A stretch of DNA of 64,000 bases, from contig NZ_JACAIS010000003.1 in the NCBI RefSeq assembly GCF_030325625.1, positions 248,001 to 312,000 on the forward strand. The letters run 5' to 3'. Position numbers and translations under genes: made by a program. This document shows positions 19,001 through 29,352 of this stretch, piece by piece. The notes beneath the pieces were generated by a model. That model was not told the origin of the DNA and searched no databases. It saw only the letters and a list, made by a program, of their open reading frames with translations. Source of the DNA: Sphingobacterium sp. N143 (lineage in GTDB: Bacteria; Bacteroidota; Bacteroidia; Sphingobacteriales; Sphingobacteriaceae). The stretch's first letter is position 1. Every line of letters begins with the position of its first letter.

Positions 19001-20222
19001 GGCCTAGCCGGTCAAAATAGTTCAAACCTCCACCTTCAGTGCCGATGATAAGATCACCTTTCGCATTCTCCACAAAAGCACTGACAACATTGTAGCTCAA
19101 GCTATTTCGCCGTGATTGATGGGTAAAATTTTGAAAATTCGGAATATCCTTATCATAAATATTAATTCCACCAAAATAGGTCCCGATCCAAATAGAACCT
19201 CTCCTATCCTGAAATATGGGGCGTATAGAATTATTGCTCAGGCTATTGGGGTTGCCGTCATCAGATTGCATAAATAATAATTTCCCCTTTTGATACAAAT
19301 AAAGGCCATTGAATGTCCCGATCCAAATGCTTCCATCCACCGCTTTTTTCAGCGAACGAACATCTTGAGTTGCCAGATTTGTAAAACGGTTATCATCTCC
19401 AGTCAACGAAGATATTTGCCCAGTGTGCTCATTGATGACCTTTATCCCATTATATTTGGTACCTACCCAAAATATACCGGGACTGACTTCCAAAATGGCC
19501 TGAAACCGTTGGTTTACATTCTTATTCCAGGTTTTCTGGTTAAAATAGATGTGTAAAATTTTTAATCTATTTTCATCTTTTGATATTGCCTGCATCAAAA
19601 CAATGGCATCATCTGTACAAAACCAAAGTCTTTTCTGATGGTCCTCGTAAATCGTTCTAAAATTTCGGTAATACTCCCGGCCATTATTTCCTTCAACTGT
19701 TATTTCATTAAAAACAAGTTCTGCCTCTAATTGAGGCCCCTCCTTGATTTTATATAGGCCAACACTGGTGGCAACCCAAATAATTCCTTTAGAATCTTGG
19801 AAGATCTGATGCACATTTACTTCTACCTTTCCATTATTACTCTCAACAGTAGGTAAAGAAATACGAATAAAATTATCAGAATCACGGTTGTATAAATTAA
19901 GACCACCAGTTGTTCCTATCCAAAGGCGATGTTTCTTATCTTCCGTAATTGTCTGTATAAAATTGTGATCTAAAGAAAGGCTATCCTGTGGGTTGCTTCT
20001 ATAAATTGTAAATTTTCTGGCGTCATATTTATTCAGGCCATCCCGTGTTCCAATCCACATAAATCCAAGGTGATCCTGTTCAATGGCAAAAACACTGCCT
20101 TGGGATAGCCCTTCATTGACATCTACATGTAGAAAACGATAATTCTTCTCCTGTGCATGTAAAATAGAAAGCATACCCAAAGTACTCAAAACCCAAAGTA
20201 TACAGCTACGTAATGGCATCAT
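16032..20222 (-). CDS. Hybrid two-component system regulator (HTCS)
   Basis: Single-chain sensor and transcription factor of 1396 residues spanning the inner membrane. Order: signal peptide (1-23); two-component propeller repeats (about 30-690, many WIGT motifs) forming periplasmic beta-propellers; Y_Y_Y domain (about 735-802); membrane helix (812-833); HisKA with H869 in NISHEFRTP; HATPase (about 970-1090, DSGRGIP and GIGLALS); receiver (about 1143-1260, D1192 in SDVTMP); AraC HTH (about 1300-1390). HTCS proteins sense oligosaccharides from the target glycan and switch on the PUL. It is the last gene of the minus-strand PUL, 61 bases after the GH88 fusion gene, and is its likely activator. 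Confidence 0.92.
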   Translation of the reverse strand: MMPLRSCILWVLSTLGMLSILHAQEKNYRFLHVDVNEGLSQGSVFAIEQDHLGFMWIGTRDGLNKYDARKFTIYRSNPQDSLSLDHNFIQTITEDKKHRLWIGTTGGLNLYNRDSDNFIRISLPTVESNNGKVEVNVHQIFQDSKGIIWVATSVGLYKIKEGPQLEAELVFNEITVEGNNGREYYRNFRTIYEDHQKRLWFCTDDAIVLMQAISKDENRLKILHIYFNQKTWNKNVNQRFQAILEVSPGIFWVGTKYNGIKVINEHTGQISSLTGDDNRFTNLATQDVRSLKKAVDGSIWIGTFNGLYLYQKGKLLFMQSDDGNPNSLSNNSIRPIFQDRRGSIWIGTYFGGINIYDKDIPNFQNFTHQSRRNSLSYNVVSAFVENAKGDLIIGTEGGGLNYFDRLGHSFRNERHEKNNSNGLSHNNVKSICLDRAGNLWVGTYDGGLNLRRTGQTEYEHFRYDPNTTNGLANNNVYAILEDRHGDIWIGTFGGGLQVLRKNQKPGNFQTFDVSKKQLSSNMVRALLEDSKGNLWIGTSNGLNLKIAGSDKFIAFFNNKNDSLSISGNDIISIHEDKKGQIWIGTYMGGLNLYLPEKKTFKRFNEHNGLPVNNVFGILSDLKNKLWLSTNIGIACFDPQSGQVRTYTKIDGLPGNEYIQNAAKALRDGKFAFGSFSGFTLFNPDSLSVNNYVPPIQFTNLKLFNKTIRPGIDGVIPKDISMMDELVLDHNQNVFSLEFSVLNYVHPEKNKYAYYLKGFDQEWNFVNNPIATYTNLDPGHYELYIKGANNDGVWNEKATVIKIRILPAPWKTWWAYTLYVLLLGYIVYAIVRFFHGRNKLKRDLLIRQLASEQQEELHEAKLNFFTNISHEFRTPLSLIIGPLNQLKTDHSLSAYAQEHLGYATRNADRLMNLVNQLLDFRKHEGGKMKLFYQKVAVVDYLKNILLNFHFIAEKNNITFSLEEDIPDGYTAVLDPEQFEKVLVNLIYNAFKFTDHGGKIKVQIVIDGEGEDAKLLVSVWDSGRGIPTKDIPFVFEQFYQANTEGFAATSSGIGLALSRSIINLHGGTLTVESNMAKDSSVFNTVFRISLPQKNLTVDDLLVTDTRSRLDGVSAVDHRFPVDTEPAEPGAHLLDLDLDLVEEDKPIILVAEDNVELRRFLCENLRKKYIVLEANDGIEALEIIHKKQPDIIISDVTMPKCDGITLLQQVKNDNHTNHIPVILLTARTADPYITEAFEEGTDDYITKPFSMPHLMQKISNIIQTRKRLEEKFVQHYLLGGHETDVPERTRFLDQVLTIVEENLSCEDFGVQELTKAIGVSRSVLYRKIKQQTGLNLIEFINMVRLKRAAYILLNNTELSISEVAYQVGFNDPKYFSKSFKKFYKESPRTYVEKFSVKER

Positions 20223-20283
20223 AAGGTATTATAATTGAAATGGATTGCTAAAAATAATCAATCCTTTCTATAAACGCCAACAG

Positions 20284-23046
20284 TTATTGTTTTAATCGAT
20301 CATTTAATTGTTGATCGTAAAGTGACTCAATCAGCATCTTTTTATGTTGATTCTCCCAGAATCCATCAATCCGATCTGTAAACCGGCCAGCACTTTTCTC
20401 TCCATCCACTCCAATGGCAAAATTTTGTCCGGAAGCCCATGGCCTTTGAACTGTGGCATGCTCCACTTTGCAATTCCATAGGACCTGGGTGATTCCGGCC
20501 CAACCATGTCCGCTTCCCCAGTTTCCACGGTCCTGAACGTTGATTTCTCCATCTGTCTCAATCTGATCATAAAGAGTACCCACTGCCCATCGATGATGTG
20601 GTCCGATATCTGCGTGAACACGCTCAGCGACAGATAGACTAAATACGTTTGGACCTAGTGTCCTGGCTCCTGTTACATAGTCGTGCCGCCCCTCGGAACT
20701 GTACAAACTTTTAAACAAATTGAGCTGTCCGTTATTATTGAATGAGTAACGGCGCCCACCGGTAATCTGAGATTTTGCATCCAGACATTTAGACCTGGTT
20801 ACGGTCACTTGTTTGGCCAAAGGCCCCAAGCTTACAGCTGCATAACCAAAATAACGGGCAGTAATATTGCTTATCCATGCATTTTCGACCTTGTTCATTT
20901 CGACAGCTATCCAACCATGATTTTCGTCGGTATCACTGACATATTCGGATTCAAAACGCAAATTTTCAACACCCACTTCTTCAATACGCCCTGAAAATCC
21001 AAATGGGACAACAGCTACCTCGCCAAAGGTGGGATCTATAGCCATTACAACTGGATTATCCAACATAAGTGTATCCCCATGGACAGCAGTAATCTTACGT
21101 TCAAATTTCAAATTATATTCTTTGGCGGTCCATTGCTTTGTTCCCTCCCGTGCGACGATCTGGTTCATTTTGGTTGCGGCAATCCAGGTATCGTTCAGCA
21201 CATAGGATAAAAGTATAGGCTCTCCAGCAGAAAATCCATGATTGCCTTCTACGATTACATATCTGGTCCCTACAGGAACGTATTGCTCCTTAACAGTTTT
21301 TTTTCGGGCATGATCTTCCATATACTCCCCCTCACCAACAATCTTCAGTAGGCTCCGTTGCTGCCGACCAGTGGCACGAAGTAAGGTTCCCCCTTCGGCA
21401 TCCCCTTCCCCACGAAGGACAATACCGCTCGATCGAATCGTGAGGCTTCCAGGAATATTATAGACACCTTTCTGAAGTAAAATTGCTCCCCGAGAGCCAT
21501 TTTTATCCTGTGGTATTGCCGATATTTTATCAATCGCAGCCTGTATGGCCTCTTGGTCATGACCGTTCAGAGTAGGTTTTATCGTGATGGTCACGGGGAC
21601 ACTTGGTAAATTTCGGTCGCCTTGATGATAACCGACCCGACTGAAGTCGGGAATTATATTACCTTTTTCATCAGGAAAATAAATCAATCTTCCTTCTGGA
21701 TCTTTTTTGACGAGACTTGACTGTACACGTTCCGAACGCAGGTTTTCTTCTCGGAGCAAAGCTTCCAAGAAATAGTAATCGGCATAGCTTAACGGTTTGT
21801 CAACTTCTGTATTACTGGGTTTCGAACCGGTACTATGCAATAATATAAAACCTTTATTTTTATTGGGCGGTGACATATAATTATCGATCAAGTTAGATAA
21901 TATTGTCTGTGCTTTCTTTGCATAATCTTTTCCCTGTTTGCTGAAAGTACTCAATTCCAATAAACCGGATGCAATTACCGTCGCTGCCGATACATCACGT
22001 GGTTCATCCGGAATATTGGGTGCATCAAAATCCCAATAAGGGATTAGATCTTTGGGCATATGCGGGTGTGCAAAAAGCCAGCTTGCCACTTTCTCAGCTT
22101 GCGCTAAATATTTAGGGTTACCTGTTTCCCGATAACACATGGTATAACCATATAGGGCCCAGGCTTCCCCTCTTGCCCAAGTAGACTCATCACTTAGCCC
22201 CTGATGGGTATTCCTATGCTGTACTGCTCCCGTCTTGGGGTTATAATCAATGACATGGTAGGTACTATAATCAGGCCTAAAATGGTTTTTGATCGTCGTA
22301 TTTGCATGACTAACAGCGATATGGTAAAAAGTAGAGTCTCCGGTGAGTTTCGTAGCCTCAAAAAGCAATTCAAGATTGAGCATGTTATCAATAATGACTG
22401 GAAAATCCCAACGATGGCTGTTATGGTCCCACGACCGGATGCAGCCCACTCTGGGATTAAAACGTGTTGCTAAAGTTTTGGCGGCTTGGATGATTACATC
22501 CCGGTAATGTGGATCCGCTGTAAGCCTATAGCCATTTCCCACGCTACAATAGATTTTAAATCCCATATCGTGGGTTTTACCGTTGTACTGTTCAGCTTCT
22601 ATGGATGAAGTGGTTTCCATAGCTAACTCTTTCCACTTTGCATTTCCTGTCCGCTCATATAAAAACCATAAGACTCCCGGATAGAAACCACTTGTCCAAT
22701 CGCCGCGTTTCACTGCGACCAACGTATTATCTTCCGATAATGTCCTGGGCGACACCAGGGATGAATCGTTTCTTTTCAGTAACTGCAACTCTTCGTAAAG
22801 TACTTGAGACTGTCTAGTGGCAAGATTCCACGCTTTCATGGATTGACCTGGACTTTGGGCCATGCTAACTGGGGGATAGCACATACTGGATATCAAACAA
22901 AGAGCCCATATAACAAACTCTTTTTTTAGCTTACCACAATTCAGAAAATGGTTATATCTTTTTAAAGATGATGCATTAAAATTCATTTTACAATTACTTT
23001 TTAGGTGAAATAAGGTTAACTTGAAAAATATCTGGCTAGTCATCAT
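20284..23046 (-). CDS. GH88 unsaturated glycuronyl hydrolase fused to a beta-helix domain
   Basis: Exported protein of 920 residues. A signal peptide ends near residue 64 if the start is MNFNASS (residue 21, ATG at 22986). Residues of about 70-430 are GH88: D160 in HDMGF and D220 in IIDNMLNL, a spacing of 60 as for the catalytic Asp88/Asp149 of Bacillus unsaturated glucuronyl hydrolase, plus STWARGEAWALYGY. Residues of about 490-890 look like a right-handed parallel beta-helix of the pectate-lyase superfamily (HDQEAIQAAIDKI, VLRGEGD, GYAAVSLG). GH88 removes 4,5-unsaturated uronate made by lyases. The second domain may be a lyase acting on the same chain, which is inference. It lies 19 bases after the alginate-lyase-family gene. 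Confidence 0.8.
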   Translation of the reverse strand: MMTSQIFFKLTLFHLKSNCKMNFNASSLKRYNHFLNCGKLKKEFVIWALCLISSMCYPPVSMAQSPGQSMKAWNLATRQSQVLYEELQLLKRNDSSLVSPRTLSEDNTLVAVKRGDWTSGFYPGVLWFLYERTGNAKWKELAMETTSSIEAEQYNGKTHDMGFKIYCSVGNGYRLTADPHYRDVIIQAAKTLATRFNPRVGCIRSWDHNSHRWDFPVIIDNMLNLELLFEATKLTGDSTFYHIAVSHANTTIKNHFRPDYSTYHVIDYNPKTGAVQHRNTHQGLSDESTWARGEAWALYGYTMCYRETGNPKYLAQAEKVASWLFAHPHMPKDLIPYWDFDAPNIPDEPRDVSAATVIASGLLELSTFSKQGKDYAKKAQTILSNLIDNYMSPPNKNKGFILLHSTGSKPSNTEVDKPLSYADYYFLEALLREENLRSERVQSSLVKKDPEGRLIYFPDEKGNIIPDFSRVGYHQGDRNLPSVPVTITIKPTLNGHDQEAIQAAIDKISAIPQDKNGSRGAILLQKGVYNIPGSLTIRSSGIVLRGEGDAEGGTLLRATGRQQRSLLKIVGEGEYMEDHARKKTVKEQYVPVGTRYVIVEGNHGFSAGEPILLSYVLNDTWIAATKMNQIVAREGTKQWTAKEYNLKFERKITAVHGDTLMLDNPVVMAIDPTFGEVAVVPFGFSGRIEEVGVENLRFESEYVSDTDENHGWIAVEMNKVENAWISNITARYFGYAAVSLGPLAKQVTVTRSKCLDAKSQITGGRRYSFNNNGQLNLFKSLYSSEGRHDYVTGARTLGPNVFSLSVAERVHADIGPHHRWAVGTLYDQIETDGEINVQDRGNWGSGHGWAGITQVLWNCKVEHATVQRPWASGQNFAIGVDGEKSAGRFTDRIDGFWENQHKKMLIESLYDQQLNDRLKQ

Positions 23047-23065
23047 GGGGCAATGCCCAGGCTTT

Positions 23066-24253
23066 TTATAACCATATCAAAGGATTACGAATGGGCAGAT
23101 TGCGAATCACCTCATCTTCAGTCGGATTATGGTCAAGGTCAGCCCATAGACGAAAATAAGCTTCGTTCTGGAAAGCACAGGAAGAAAACACCAAAGTGGG
23201 GTGGGCAATAGGCCATTGATCCCAATACATCACATCTTTTTGATAAGGCCATTTTTCTTTGTCTTTAATATAAGGTAACATAAAATCGATTCCTTTCCGT
23301 ATCGTTCTACCATCAGGCAATGTATAGTTCCATAAGGATCTATCTCCTTGTGACAGGATATGACAAATCATGGTCATGGCGTCCAAGTTAAAAAGTGAAT
23401 AGCCATAAGGTTTGGTACGCTTTAATTCTAGGGGGAAACTACCATCTACTTCCATCTGATTAGGCAGCAGTACTTTCTGATAACGATCTACACAAAAATT
23501 GAGTAAGGAAGTGTCACCAACCAAACTCGCAAATGAAGCCACCTGCATCACCCAACAGGTACCATGATTATTTGCAGCATTCATTTCATCTTTACCATAT
23601 TGGTGTTCCGTCAACCAACGTAAATATGCTTTAAACCACTGATGGATCGCATTTTTAGATGACTGCGGAAAATGTGGATCATTTTCCAGAACTCTTACTC
23701 CCTGGGCTACTTCCATTAGATGGATAGTATCGATAATGCCAATACCGCGGCCTGTAAAACGGCCCTGTATGGCTTGAGCATAAAGAAGATTTGGGTTCAT
23801 TCTCGTTTCAGCATCTACGAACCATGCATTTAAATGGGTAAGTGCATGTTCCACATATTTCCGATCAGGATTCAGCCGGTAAGCTGATGCCAACGCACCA
23901 ATGATTTGACTAAAACGGATCATCGCCTTCCTATGGGCGACAAAATTAGCAGGATTACTCATGCCATCCTGTTGAATATATGGGGCATGCCCATCCTTTG
24001 GATCAGGCCACCAGTAGTCTCCTTCTGAATAAAAGTCGTGTATACCTCCGGCACTTCGATCCGCATGGTAAGCCGTGACAGTTAGCGGCTTTTGCTTCAG
24101 TGCCCAGTAGGTTTTTTTTTCGATAATGGGACGTAAAACGATCTTGACTTCCTGAATAGAATAGCTATCCGGCTCCTTTGCCCCCATTAGTATCGGAAAT
24201 ACAGCGATTCCAATTAAAGAGCAAAAAAATCTGACCATTGATTTTGCATTCAT
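23066..24253 (-). CDS. Alginate-lyase-family polysaccharide lyase (PL38-like)
   Basis: Secreted protein of 395 residues with a signal peptide of about 25 residues and an alpha-barrel lyase fold of the PF05426 type. Motifs: YSEGDYWWPDP (about 75-85), the NNHG motif at 228-231 whose Asn and His are usual active-site residues, and YSLFNLDAM further on. Length and motifs resemble PL38 proteins, some of which cleave beta-1,4-glucuronan, but I cannot separate PL38 from neighbouring families by eye. Beta-elimination here would create the unsaturated uronate that the adjacent GH88 removes. It lies between GH95 and GH88 with gaps of about 19 bases. Confidence 0.7.
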   Translation of the reverse strand: MNAKSMVRFFCSLIGIAVFPILMGAKEPDSYSIQEVKIVLRPIIEKKTYWALKQKPLTVTAYHADRSAGGIHDFYSEGDYWWPDPKDGHAPYIQQDGMSNPANFVAHRKAMIRFSQIIGALASAYRLNPDRKYVEHALTHLNAWFVDAETRMNPNLLYAQAIQGRFTGRGIGIIDTIHLMEVAQGVRVLENDPHFPQSSKNAIHQWFKAYLRWLTEHQYGKDEMNAANNHGTCWVMQVASFASLVGDTSLLNFCVDRYQKVLLPNQMEVDGSFPLELKRTKPYGYSLFNLDAMTMICHILSQGDRSLWNYTLPDGRTIRKGIDFMLPYIKDKEKWPYQKDVMYWDQWPIAHPTLVFSSCAFQNEAYFRLWADLDHNPTEDEVIRNLPIRNPLIWL

Positions 24254-24272
24254 TTTTCCTCCATTTTATAAA

Positions 24273-26852
24273 TTATAGTGGTACAACACGGTACTCCTCA
24301 CCTCTCACCGTCTGAAATTCAATCTCAAAAGTTTTCTTTATCGGCAATACCGGTAGTTTAGATCGATCTACAATCTGATACTGCAACAAACTTGGTTTAT
24401 ACAGTAGTTCATTTGCAGACTCCGCCCTAATGTGCCCGTTCAATCCAATGATCTGGACCGGAACAGTGGTGCGGAGTCGACAAACCCCTCCAATATTGGA
24501 AATAACCGATGCTTCTTTGAGCCTGTTATTCTGCCAACTGATATTGACCGTAAAGTTCCCCCTTGCTTTTATTCCCTTGATACTTCCTGCTGACCATTCG
24601 TCCGGTAAAGCTGGTAGTAGGTGTACGGCCCCATCATGGCTCTGCAAAAGCATTTCCGTCATTCCTGCAGTAGCCCCAAAATTACCATCTATCTGAAAAG
24701 GCGGATGAGCATCAAATAGATTGGGATAAGCCCCTCCACCGCTCATCTGTGCCCGATCCAATTTGGGGTCAATATAATTTAAGGCATCCTTTAGTATTTT
24801 AAAAGCATGGTTTCCATCTTGTAGCCTTGCCCACCAGTTTGTTTTCCAAGCCATGGACCAACCCGTACTGACATCTCCACGTAGGAGTAATGAGCGTTTG
24901 GCGGCAGCGGCCAGTTCGGGGTTTCCCGTTAGACTGATCTGATTACCCGGATACAATCCAAACAAATGGGAAATATGCCGATGCTGATCCTTGGGATCAT
25001 CCCAATCTTTAAACCATTCTTGCAATTGTCCATATTGACCTACCTGATAAGGATAGAGTTTTGAAACTGCCTGTTCCAAGGTGGATTTAAATTCCTGATC
25101 TATTTCTAAGGCATCGCAAGATCGTATGACCGCGGTAAACAGTTCACGAATGATCGCCATATCCATTGTGGAAGCTTTTGTCAGCTGGTATTCCTTACCC
25201 GCTATTTTAATCGTATTTTCCGGTGAAGTAGAAGGATTCGTAACGAGGTATTTCGTTTCGTTATCCATGATCAGCCAATGCAACATAAACTGAGCCGCGC
25301 CTTTCATCAAGGGATAAGCTTTATTTCTCAAAAATGTCTTATCTCCAGTAAAACGGTAATGTTCCCAAAGATGTGTACTAAACCAAGCAGCAGCCATCGG
25401 CCAAGCAGACCAACGAGGCATTCCTTTTGGATCCCATTCGTATCCTCCTGGAGGTGATGTCTTGGCCCAGAGATCGGAATTATGATGAACAACCCACCCT
25501 TTATGGATGTTATAATTTACCGCAGCTGTTTTGGCTCCATTCACCGCCAATTCTTCCATAAAATCAAACAACGGTTGGTGACATTCGGAAAGATTGGTAT
25601 TTTCAGCCAGCCAATAATTCATTTCTGTATTGATATTGGTCGTATAATTGCTTCCCCAAGGTGGTTGCACGTGATCATTCCAGATCCCCTGAAGATTGGC
25701 AGGCCTTCCCCCCTGTCTGGAACTGGAGATCAACAGGTAACGTCCAAAGTGGTAATATAGTGTCAATAAGCCCAAATCTCCTGGTCCCTTTGCAAACTGC
25801 ATGATTCGTTGATCTGTGGGCATATTGCTAGGTACTGATGTTCCATTGAGTTCAAAATCAACCCGGTTAAATAGGGTATGATAATCTTTTTGATGATTGG
25901 CATATAAGGTTTCCATACTTTTGGCAGCCGCTTCTTCCAATAGTCTGTTTGCTGTAGCTTTGGCATCCTTACCTTGTCGGCTAGGTGATTTATCAAAACC
26001 ATTGAAACTAGTTGTCTCGGTCAACAATAGTAACACTTCATCAGCTTCCCTTATGCAGAGCTTATCTTTGTCTTGCTGTACCTTTCCACCTATAGCTTTT
26101 ACTTTTACCTGCATGGCGAAGGTCATGCCTTTTCCTTCAATGCTGTCATAAACGATCTGTTGGGGTTCATAATCTCTATTAGCGACAAAACTGGGAGCTT
26201 TACCTGTAAGCAGCAACTGGTCATTCCCCAGGGCAGATACACGATGCCGCAACTTGCTGCTCATCGACAGATCCAATGAAATCGCTTTGGATTTGTTTGC
26301 CTTTAACCGAATAATCAAAACCTTATCAGGATAGCTGACGAAACTTTCTCTTTGGTATTCAACCCCCTGATAGGAATAGGTTACCCTGCTCAGTGCACTT
26401 CTCAGATCCAAGCTTCTCTTATAATGCTTTACCTGCTTCTCATCCTGATGAAGATCGAGCCAAAGATCTCCCATAGGAAGATACCGGGCTGAATATGGTC
26501 CTTGCATTTTCTTCCACAGTACAGCAGCTTCCTCGTATTTGCCGGCAGACACAGCTTCCCTGACTAATGGTAAAACTTGGGGGCCATTTGGATTATTTCC
26601 GTCCTCAGGCTCGCCCGACCATAATGTATTGTCATTAATTTGAAAACGATCTTTGCTTACTCCACCAAAAACCATTGCGCCAGTCATACCATTCCCCAAT
26701 GGCAACGCCTCCTCCCAATGTGTGGCAGGTTTATCATACCACAATTGAAGCTGTTTCTGCTGGGCCTGACAGGTGCTGCTCAACCCGATCATACCCAGCC
26801 ATATCATGAAACTTAAACTATAATTTAAATTTACCATCACACTATCTTTCAA
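24273..26852 (-). CDS. GH95 alpha-L-fucosidase or alpha-L-galactosidase
   Basis: Exported protein of 859 residues, a normal GH95 length. N-terminal beta-sandwich with [18 protein letters not shown] and WSGEPED, then an (alpha/alpha)6 barrel. Motifs include NINTEMNYW at 406-414 (the paired Asn of the family), STSPEN at 541-546 with the likely acid Glu, and QIDGNFG at 720-726. GH95 enzymes are inverting and remove alpha-1,2-linked L-fucose, or L-galactose in some members. The start overlaps the GH2 stop by 11 bases; MVNLNYS, five codons later, is an alternative start that gives a cleaner signal peptide. It acts in the periplasm on fucosylated side chains. Confidence 0.9.
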   Translation of the reverse strand: MKDSVMVNLNYSLSFMIWLGMIGLSSTCQAQQKQLQLWYDKPATHWEEALPLGNGMTGAMVFGGVSKDRFQINDNTLWSGEPEDGNNPNGPQVLPLVREAVSAGKYEEAAVLWKKMQGPYSARYLPMGDLWLDLHQDEKQVKHYKRSLDLRSALSRVTYSYQGVEYQRESFVSYPDKVLIIRLKANKSKAISLDLSMSSKLRHRVSALGNDQLLLTGKAPSFVANRDYEPQQIVYDSIEGKGMTFAMQVKVKAIGGKVQQDKDKLCIREADEVLLLLTETTSFNGFDKSPSRQGKDAKATANRLLEEAAAKSMETLYANHQKDYHTLFNRVDFELNGTSVPSNMPTDQRIMQFAKGPGDLGLLTLYYHFGRYLLISSSRQGGRPANLQGIWNDHVQPPWGSNYTTNINTEMNYWLAENTNLSECHQPLFDFMEELAVNGAKTAAVNYNIHKGWVVHHNSDLWAKTSPPGGYEWDPKGMPRWSAWPMAAAWFSTHLWEHYRFTGDKTFLRNKAYPLMKGAAQFMLHWLIMDNETKYLVTNPSTSPENTIKIAGKEYQLTKASTMDMAIIRELFTAVIRSCDALEIDQEFKSTLEQAVSKLYPYQVGQYGQLQEWFKDWDDPKDQHRHISHLFGLYPGNQISLTGNPELAAAAKRSLLLRGDVSTGWSMAWKTNWWARLQDGNHAFKILKDALNYIDPKLDRAQMSGGGAYPNLFDAHPPFQIDGNFGATAGMTEMLLQSHDGAVHLLPALPDEWSAGSIKGIKARGNFTVNISWQNNRLKEASVISNIGGVCRLRTTVPVQIIGLNGHIRAESANELLYKPSLLQYQIVDRSKLPVLPIKKTFEIEFQTVRGEEYRVVPL

Positions 26853-29313
26853 TTTTCAATAATGCATTTTTTAATCCATCGATCCGGCTGGCTACCACAA
26901 TTTGTCCTTCGGATAAACGTAATTGTATCCGAGCACGACCGTTATAGGCCTGTACTTTTTTAGATCCCATCGAAGTCCCTTGATTAACAATCAATTCACC
27001 ATCGCCAACAGTATCAAAATAGATCCAATTTTTGGCATCAAGACATGGGATGCCTTTAGCATCTACAATCTGGGCCTCCACCGTTATCAAATCACCATCC
27101 TGAGCGACTTTCTTTACCAATATCTTTTGGGGCCTGCCCCACTGCTGTGTCTGGTACACCTGTTCAATCTGATCTACGATGGTTTCTTTATCATTTTTGA
27201 CAACCGCCCGGATCTGGTTATTACCTTCTTTTAGTTTCACCATCCAGCGCAACCCCGCAGCAGGAAAGTCCTGGCTCTTTCTTTTCTTTATTCCTTGGCT
27301 TTCACCGTTGACAAACAGTTCGACTTCTTTTGCGTTAGAATATACCTTGATCATTTTAGACTCATCTTTTTGTCCCCAACGTATTGGCCAGCTATGTCCG
27401 TAGATATGTACCATTGGTTTTTCAGTCCAATAGGACTGAAAAACATAATAAGATTCCTTTTTGGTAAAATCACGTTCCACAACCCCCTTTTGATTTACAT
27501 AAGGCACAGGATTATCAGGTCTGACGGGTGTCGAAAAATCTTTAAAAGGCCAATAGGCTGTTCCAGTAAGCCAGGGCATGGTTTCCTGCTCCTTCAAATG
27601 CCAGTCGATCAAATTGCAGATATAACTTTCACTCCAGTCACCATCTTTAGAGACCCTGGCAGCTCCTCCAATAAGAGAAGCATCGCCAGCTCTTTCATCT
27701 GTCGTACCATCACCTTTGATTTTTGCTAATGCACGGTCTGGATCTTCGGCATGACGCCGGGCATGGCTATCTCCTCCCCATTCTACATGAAGAAAATGTT
27801 TTACCTTTTTCATCTCTTCTTCCGAAGCGGCTTTATAATCTGTATAAATTCCTCGGTACCAACCGGCCCAGATTGAAGGCGAATAGACATCGACGATATC
27901 CTTACAGAAATCACAGCGTCGTATCGCCGTTTTCCTACCCGGGTCCAATTGATGGGAAAGTGAATTTAATTCACGCATAAATGCTCTGATCTTTTCTTTA
28001 TCAAATTCAGGAAAATCGCCGGGCCAATCATTTTCATTTCCCATGCCCCAAATAATAATCGAAGGATGATTATAATGTTGTTCTATCATATTGGTCAACA
28101 TACGCCGACCTTGCTTTTGATAGCTATCTCCTCCCAATCCTCCCCGGCACCACGGTATTTCCTCCCAGACCAGAATACCCAAGCTGTCACAGGCTTCAAG
28201 GACTTTACGACTTTGTTGATAATGGCCCAGGCGGATAAAGTTCACCCCCATTTCTTTCATCATCGTCATCTCCTGAAGAATCTGCTCATCACTCATTGCA
28301 GCTCCCACTCCGGCATGATCCTCATGCCGATGTGTTCCACGCAATAAAAGCCGTTTACCATTTAAGTAAAAGGGTCCTTTTTCTTTAAATTCCACATGCC
28401 TAAAGCCAAAGGTACTTTCCTCAGTAAAGGTCTGCCCTTTGCTCTTGACCACAGTAACCAAACGATATAAAGCCGGATGATCAGGACTCCATAATTGTGG
28501 TCTTTTGATGCTCAATTTTTTGAGCTCAAATCCAGACTCATTTTTTTGTACTTCAAACTGCCCGAGCTGCACGCTGTTCCCATTGGGATCGTAAAGCTGG
28601 GTCTCTACTTCAAAATCTGGTCTGTTAGCTAAGGGCAGCAATCGCCCCTGAATATCCAAAGTCCCCGCTTTCCCCTCAGCATCAACAGTTGCAGAAACAA
28701 ACACTTTCTCCAATGCGGTCTGAGGAACATAGTTGAGATTCAGATGTCTATATATACCGCCATATAAGTTGAAGTCAGACAGATCCGAAGGGATCATTTC
28801 TAAATCGCGTGAATTATCTACTCGTATCGAAAGAGGTACCTTCCCTTTAAACTGTACCTTGAAGGCTTCTGTCTTTTTGAACTCCGCCACAGCATCAGTA
28901 ATATCTACTGTCCACTCATCGTACCCACCAATATGTTCTCCGACTTGGGTCGTATGAATATATACAGTTGATTTTTGTCCCACTCCTTCAAAATGGAGTA
29001 AGGTTCGCCCATCCGTATAGGGATTTTCTATGGTTAATACTTTTCGATACCAACCTGGCCCCTGATAATAATTGACATCTGGATCCACCGCGTCAAAGGC
29101 ATTAAAACAATGTGGTAAATTTATCGTTTCCCAAAGAGGAACAGATTCGGGATTTCCAGCACTTACAGGTCGAACAGCCTCCCAGATCCCCCCAAGATCA
29201 CTTTTCAGAAAATCCCATTCTTGGTCTATTCGTTTTGATTCCTGTGCATGTAGCTGATAGACACCAAATCCGGCTAATAATGCAAATATTTTATACAGTT
29301 CCTTTTTCTTCAT
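26842..29313 (-). CDS. GH2 glycoside hydrolase (beta-galactosidase or beta-glucuronidase type)
   Basis: Exported protein of 823 residues with a signal peptide of about 23 residues. Sugar-binding jelly roll (about 30-195), immunoglobulin-like domain (about 200-305), then a TIM barrel with [29 protein letters not shown]. Catalytic acid/base E427 sits in WGMGNEN and the nucleophile E511 in HVEWGGD. Extra beta domains follow. GH2 enzymes are retaining exo-hydrolases of beta-galactosides, beta-mannosides or beta-glucuronides, and the substrate cannot be fixed from this sequence. It is read with GH29 upstream (39-base gap) and GH95 downstream (overlap). Confidence 0.85.
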   Translation of the reverse strand: MKKKELYKIFALLAGFGVYQLHAQESKRIDQEWDFLKSDLGGIWEAVRPVSAGNPESVPLWETINLPHCFNAFDAVDPDVNYYQGPGWYRKVLTIENPYTDGRTLLHFEGVGQKSTVYIHTTQVGEHIGGYDEWTVDITDAVAEFKKTEAFKVQFKGKVPLSIRVDNSRDLEMIPSDLSDFNLYGGIYRHLNLNYVPQTALEKVFVSATVDAEGKAGTLDIQGRLLPLANRPDFEVETQLYDPNGNSVQLGQFEVQKNESGFELKKLSIKRPQLWSPDHPALYRLVTVVKSKGQTFTEESTFGFRHVEFKEKGPFYLNGKRLLLRGTHRHEDHAGVGAAMSDEQILQEMTMMKEMGVNFIRLGHYQQSRKVLEACDSLGILVWEEIPWCRGGLGGDSYQKQGRRMLTNMIEQHYNHPSIIIWGMGNENDWPGDFPEFDKEKIRAFMRELNSLSHQLDPGRKTAIRRCDFCKDIVDVYSPSIWAGWYRGIYTDYKAASEEEMKKVKHFLHVEWGGDSHARRHAEDPDRALAKIKGDGTTDERAGDASLIGGAARVSKDGDWSESYICNLIDWHLKEQETMPWLTGTAYWPFKDFSTPVRPDNPVPYVNQKGVVERDFTKKESYYVFQSYWTEKPMVHIYGHSWPIRWGQKDESKMIKVYSNAKEVELFVNGESQGIKKRKSQDFPAAGLRWMVKLKEGNNQIRAVVKNDKETIVDQIEQVYQTQQWGRPQKILVKKVAQDGDLITVEAQIVDAKGIPCLDAKNWIYFDTVGDGELIVNQGTSMGSKKVQAYNGRARIQLRLSEGQIVVASRIDGLKNALLKIER

Positions 29314-29352
29314 TCTATAATTTGTAAGTGTAGTATCCTTTTTCGATCAAGA

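Noticed and set aside
27295..27729. Plus-strand ORF of 144 residues antisense to the GH2 gene
   Set aside because: It is a mirror of conserved GH2 codons with odd composition. No independent evidence of coding.
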